From: Clostridia bacterium
GTDB lineage: Bacteria; Bacillota; Clostridia; TANB77; CAG-508
DNA: 34,766 bases
Reading direction: 5' to 3'
Assembly: GCA_017470645.1 (NCBI GenBank)
Contig: JAFUYJ010000023.1
Span: forward strand, 1 to 34,766
Shown: positions 31,809 to 34,766 of the stretch, piece after piece
How the letters are laid out: every line of letters begins with the position of its first letter
How positions within the stretch are numbered: the first letter of the stretch is position 1
Notes under the pieces: generated by a model
Told to the model about the DNA's origin: nothing
Seen by the model: only the letters and a program-made list of their open reading frames with translations
Database searches by the model: none
Position numbers and translations under genes: made by a program

Positions 31809-32728
31809 TGCAAAACGAAATTATAACATTTACATCTCCAAAAGCATCGGTATCTGAGGTGTTTAGAACATTAAGAACAAACGTACAATTTATGACAGCA
31901 AATAATGAACACAACTCAATATTGTTCACAAGTACACAAGCTGGAGATGGAAAAAGCTGGATAGCTGCAAACTTAGCAATAACATTTGCACAAGCAGGTA
32001 AAAAAGTTATATTAGTAGATACAGATATGAGACGTGGAAGACAACACACAATATTTGAACTTGCAAATAATAAAGGATTGTCAAATTATTTAATATTGTC
32101 TGTTAAAGATTCCAAAGATGCTTTATCAGAGTACATTCAACCAACAGCAGTTGATAATCTATATGTTATAACTGCAGGTGTTGTACCACCAAACCCATCT
32201 GAATTATTAACAAGCACAAAAATGATTAATTTAATAAAAATGTTAGAAGGAATGGCAGATATAGTAATATTTGACTCAACACCAAGTACAATGGTAACAG
32301 ATGCCATGGCTATTTCAAGATATGTTGGTTCTACAATAATAGTAGCATCACATAAAAAGACAAAAATGGAAGTATTAAAACAAATAAAAAGAAATATAGA
32401 AAATGTTGGTGGAAAAGTTAGTGGAGTTGTATTAAACAGAGTTCCACTAAATAAAAGAGAATATGGTAAATCATATTACTATGAAAGTTCTATTGTAACT
32501 TCAACAGTTAAACCGAAAAAGTTTAAATTAGGGTTTAAAGAATCAGGCTCAAAAATATTTGGAGGAACTGCAAACAAAGTTGAAGATTCAAAAGTAGAAC
32601 AAATGAAGCAAAAGTTAGATAAAGTTGATGAAGAAAAATCAAACCAAACAATAAATGATTCTAATAATAACGATGAAGATTTAAACATGCTATTAAAACA
32701 ATTAACAAAATACTTAGAAACAAAATAG
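31808..32728 (+). CDS. Bacterial tyrosine kinase (CpsD/YwqD type)
   Basis: BY-kinase that autophosphorylates and controls polymerisation of capsule or exopolysaccharide. The 306-residue protein has Walker A STQAGDGKSWIAANLA near residue 42, Walker A' VILVDTDMRRGRQH, and Walker B DIVIFDSTPS near residue 151. It starts one base inside the previous stop, after AAAGGAGGG. A short Tyr group (KSYYYESS) lies near residue 221, where other CpsD proteins end in a Tyr-rich tail; here about 80 further charged residues follow (KVEQMKQKLDKVDEEKS), possibly a coiled coil, which is longer than the family norm of about 230. Confidence 0.9.
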   Translation: MQNEIITFTSPKASVSEVFRTLRTNVQFMTANNEHNSILFTSTQAGDGKSWIAANLAITFAQAGKKVILVDTDMRRGRQHTIFELANNKGLSNYLILSVKDSKDALSEYIQPTAVDNLYVITAGVVPPNPSELLTSTKMINLIKMLEGMADIVIFDSTPSTMVTDAMAISRYVGSTIIVASHKKTKMEVLKQIKRNIENVGGKVSGVVLNRVPLNKREYGKSYYYESSIVTSTVKPKKFKLGFKESGSKIFGGTANKVEDSKVEQMKQKLDKVDEEKSNQTINDSNNNDEDLNMLLKQLTKYLETK

Positions 32729-32743
32729 TCGTAAATTATATAA

Positions 32744-32791
32744 AACAGTTGCAAACACTTAAGATAATAAACAAAGTGATTTGCAACTGTT
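32744..32791 (+). other. Long hairpin between kinase and phosphatase genes
   Basis: AACAGTTGCAAA-CACTT (32744-32760) pairs with AAGTGATTTGCAACTGTT (32774-32791) with one bulged base, a 17-pair stem around a 13-base loop. No T-run follows, so it is more likely a processing or stability element that sets phosphatase level than a terminator. Confidence 0.55.
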
Positions 32792-32829
32792 ATATAATGG
32801 CTTAAAATTTTAAGAAAAGGAGATATGTT

Positions 32830-33591
32830 ATGATAGACATACATTGTCATTTGTTAAATGGTGTAGATGATGGATGCAGAGATGCAATTGAGTCATTAAC
32901 TAATTTAAAATTAGCTGAAGAAGCGGGATTTACAGATATTATATTAACGCCACATTATATAGAAAACTACTATGAAAATGACTATGAAACAATAAAACCA
33001 CAAGTTGCAGAATTACAATCTAAATTATATGATAACAACATATTAGTAAAACTTCATCATGGAAATGAAGTATATTTTTCAGAAAAAATGGGAGAGATGA
33101 TTACAAATAATGTTGTATCTAAGCTTGGAAAAAGTAGATATTTGTTGTTTGAATTACCACAAAAAACTAGAGTACTGAACTTAGAAAATGTTGTAAGTCA
33201 AATTAAAGCGGCAGGTTGTATTCCAATTCTAGCTCATCCAGAAAGATATATGTTTGTTCAACACAACCCTAACGAAATTGCTAAATTAATATCTCAAGGA
33301 GTACTAATGCAATGTAATTATGGTAGTATTATAGGTCAATATGGAAAGGAAGCACAAAAAACAATTATTAAATTGTTAAAAAATAATATGGTGCATTTTT
33401 TAGGGACAGACACACACAGACAAGGGTATATATATGGACATTTTTATAGAGTTGAAAGAGAATTTTTGAAATATATAAGTGAAGAAAAATTCGAAGAACT
33501 AACAACAACTAACCCTAGAGAAATTATAGAAGATAATCCAATTAATATTGAAGAGCCAACTTTAGTAAGAAAAAAATGGCTTTTCGCGTAA
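32830..33591 (+). CDS. Tyrosine-protein phosphatase (CpsB/YwqE, PHP type)
   Basis: Manganese-dependent PHP-fold phosphatase that reverses phosphorylation of the CpsD-like kinase. The 253-residue protein has the normal length and metal motifs: MIDIHCHLLNGVDDG at the start, ILTPHYI, HHGNEVYF, ILAHPERY and FLGTDTHRQG. The start follows AAAAGGAGAT. Third gene of the module; the gap before it holds a long hairpin. It converges on the minus-strand genes across a bidirectional terminator. Confidence 0.92.
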   Translation: MIDIHCHLLNGVDDGCRDAIESLTNLKLAEEAGFTDIILTPHYIENYYENDYETIKPQVAELQSKLYDNNILVKLHHGNEVYFSEKMGEMITNNVVSKLGKSRYLLFELPQKTRVLNLENVVSQIKAAGCIPILAHPERYMFVQHNPNEIAKLISQGVLMQCNYGSIIGQYGKEAQKTIIKLLKNNMVHFLGTDTHRQGYIYGHFYRVEREFLKYISEEKFEELTTTNPREIIEDNPINIEEPTLVRKKWLFA

Positions 33592-33593
33592 GT

Positions 33594-33624
33594 GAAACTT
33601 TTGGGGACACTGACAAAAAGTTTC
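33594..33624 (+). repeat. Single GGGGACACTGAC intergenic repeat unit
   Basis: One complete 31-base unit with GAAAC and GTTTC ends and the GGGGACACTGAC core, identical in core to 30930-30995. It starts 3 bases after the phosphatase stop. Confidence 0.8.
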
Positions 33625-33640
33625 GTATCGCAACAAATAG

Positions 33641-33675
33641 AAAAGATGGTGAATTAAAACAATTCACCATCTTTT
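33641..33675. terminator. Bidirectional terminator between convergent genes
   Basis: AAAAGATGGTGAATT (33641-33655) pairs perfectly with AATTCACCATCTTTT (33661-33675) around AAAAC; the T/A ends supply a tail in both directions. Confidence 0.85.
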
Positions 33676-33677
33676 AA

Positions 33678-33860
33678 TTATTTTACATAAACCAAATCAA
33701 CATCCTTTTCGCTGTTCCACTTAGATTTGCTGGAAATTAAAGCACTACTGTATACTGAAATACAGAAAACAGCAAAACAAATTAACAATCCTAATAATAT
33801 TTTTAAGATGATTTTGTGTATTTTTTTCTTTGGTCTATATACAATAAGTTCATTACTCAA
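33678..33860 (-). CDS. Small single-pass membrane protein, downstream of LCP gene
   Basis: A protein of 60 residues if it starts at the TTG at 33860, which has GGAG 8 bases before it; a GTG at 33869 touches that site and is less likely. A basic N-terminal part (IVYRPKKKIHKII) leads into one membrane helix (residues about 20-43) and a short outer end (SKSKWNSEKDVDLVYVK). It lies 42 bases after the LCP stop and before the terminator, so it is probably in the same transcript. The layout (basic, helix, short outer end) resembles the anchor part of an LCP protein, but no enzyme domain follows. Unknown function. Confidence 0.5.
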   Translation of the reverse strand: MSNELIVYRPKKKIHKIILKILLGLLICFAVFCISVYSSALISSKSKWNSEKDVDLVYVK

Positions 33861-33902
33861 CAAAATCACTCCAATCGTATAATGTATTATTTAATTAATA
33901 TT

Positions 33903-34766
33903 TTAATTAGTTCTTCTAATAATTTCATTACTAATATCTTTAACTGTTTGAGAAGGTTCATAGTTTTCTATTCCAAACAAGTTATAATATAACTGACTTA
34001 CATCTTGTTCCAAATTAGTTGGAACACCATACCAAACACCATTCATTGTAGAACCTTTTACGTTATAAGGCCAACCAGTACTTTCATTAACATGATAACT
34101 AAACATTTGAGAAATAGCATCATAAATTTTATTCTTTTGGATGTTTGTAGAAATATGAGGTAATACTGTATCGGCTAATTTATTAATCTGAACAGGATTC
34201 ATATTTTTTGCTTTCTCGAAAGTAGCAACTAAAACGTCTCTCATACGTTCAGTTCTTTTGTAATCTCCACCTTCTGTATATCTAATTCTACAATATGCTA
34301 ATGCTTGAACCCCATCTAAATGATGCATTCCAGGGGTTGTGATGTGTGAAGAAGTTTTACCTGTATTCTTTTGAATTCCATCAATGTAACTATTAATATA
34401 TTTTATTTCTTCTGATGTAATATTCATATCAATTCCACCGACTGAATCTACAATTTCAACAACAGCTGAGAAGTTAACAGCAACGAATTCTGTAATGTTC
34501 AAATCTAAGTTTCTATTTAAGCTACTTAAAGTTTGCTGAGCATTACCAAATGCATATGCATGTGTAATTTTATCCAAATAAATATTATCTGTATTATTTT
34601 TTCTTAAATCAAGATATGTGTCTCTATACACAGAAGTTATTTTAACATCATGATTTTTTTCATTAATACTAATAATCATTATTCCGTCGCTTCTACATCC
34701 AGTATATGAATCTTCACGTGTATCTAGTCCTAAAAGTGCAATATTTCTGTATGATGAAAGGTTATC
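33903..34766 (-). CDS. LytR-CpsA-Psr family protein, C-terminal part (cut by window end)
   Basis: LCP enzymes attach undecaprenyl-linked polymers (teichoic acid, capsule) to peptidoglycan outside the membrane. The frame is open to the window end, beginning DNLSSYRNIALLGLDTREDS and CRSDGIMIISIN, the two first signatures of the family (GLDTRE and RSD). Then follow the polyprenyl-binding SVYRDTYLDL, ITHAYAFGNAQQTLSSLNRN, the catalytic Arg block YCRIRYTEGGDYKRTERMRDVL, and a normal end. The N-terminal membrane anchor lies beyond the window. It converges with the capsule module, which agrees with a role in anchoring that polymer. Confidence 0.92.
   Translation of the reverse strand, partial: DNLSSYRNIALLGLDTREDSYTGCRSDGIMIISINEKNHDVKITSVYRDTYLDLRKNNTDNIYLDKITHAYAFGNAQQTLSSLNRNLDLNITEFVAVNFSAVVEIVDSVGGIDMNITSEEIKYINSYIDGIQKNTGKTSSHITTPGMHHLDGVQALAYCRIRYTEGGDYKRTERMRDVLVATFEKAKNMNPVQINKLADTVLPHISTNIQKNKIYDAISQMFSYHVNESTGWPYNVKGSTMNGVWYGVPTNLEQDVSQLYYNLFGIENYEPSQTVKDISNEIIRRTN

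Overview
The window looks like a chromosomal stretch of a low-G+C, endospore-forming Firmicute of the class Clostridia, probably a gut or environmental lineage close to uncultured Clostridium-like genomes. The basis is very A+T-rich DNA, strong AGGAGG-type ribosome sites, near-consensus TTGACA/TATAAT promoters, sporulation genes (dipicolinate synthase subunit A, SpoVT), an NAD-type dihydroorotate dehydrogenase pair (PyrK/PyrD) and a CpsB/C/D-type capsule module. Lineage below class is inference.

Layout. 1-2.5 kb: end of a TPR protein, dpaA, uppP and a small membrane protein. 2.6-6.9 kb: RNase J with a strong promoter and long leader, gltX and a DUF951 protein, separated by inverted GGGGAC-core intergenic repeats. 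6.9-8.1 kb: three small minus-strand genes; two are diverged paralogues of higher G+C, and the third is a truncated glycosyltransferase-like membrane protein behind a sigma-K-like promoter. 8.2-13.8 kb: recD2 broken by one extra base, comFC, thymidine kinase, two TIM44-like zinc-ribbon proteins and a small membrane protein.

13.8-16.8 kb is the most unusual part. A 5' fragment of spoVT lies at its left edge and the intact spoVT at its right edge. Between them are a fusion of an MTH1-like Nudix hydrolase with a PurZ-like adenylosuccinate synthetase, and an ORF6N-domain protein with a PLD-like C-terminus, whose gene carries related palindromes before, inside and after it. The fusion could link dGTP hydrolysis to dGMP with aspartate ligation to dGMP, which is the first part of the phage 2-aminoadenine (Z) pathway. 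The Z-pathway partners DatZ and DpoZ are absent from the window.

17.5-24.5 kb: an acidic hypothetical protein, then a glycolytic cluster gap-pgk-(70-aa protein)-tpiA-(Nudix)-(guanylate kinase-like)-gpmI. 24.5-26.8 kb: a YezG/DUF600-like ORF that runs through a complete tRNA-Gln(CUG) gene in sense, and a 471-aa orphan. 26.8-30.9 kb: pyrC-pyrF-pyrK-pyrD from one strong promoter. 31-34.8 kb: a capsule regulatory module (CpsC-like chain-length protein, CpsD-like tyrosine kinase, CpsB/YwqE-like phosphatase) converging on a small membrane protein and a LytR-CpsA-Psr gene cut by the window end. UppP, the kinase/phosphatase pair and the LCP enzyme all bear on undecaprenyl-linked envelope polymers.
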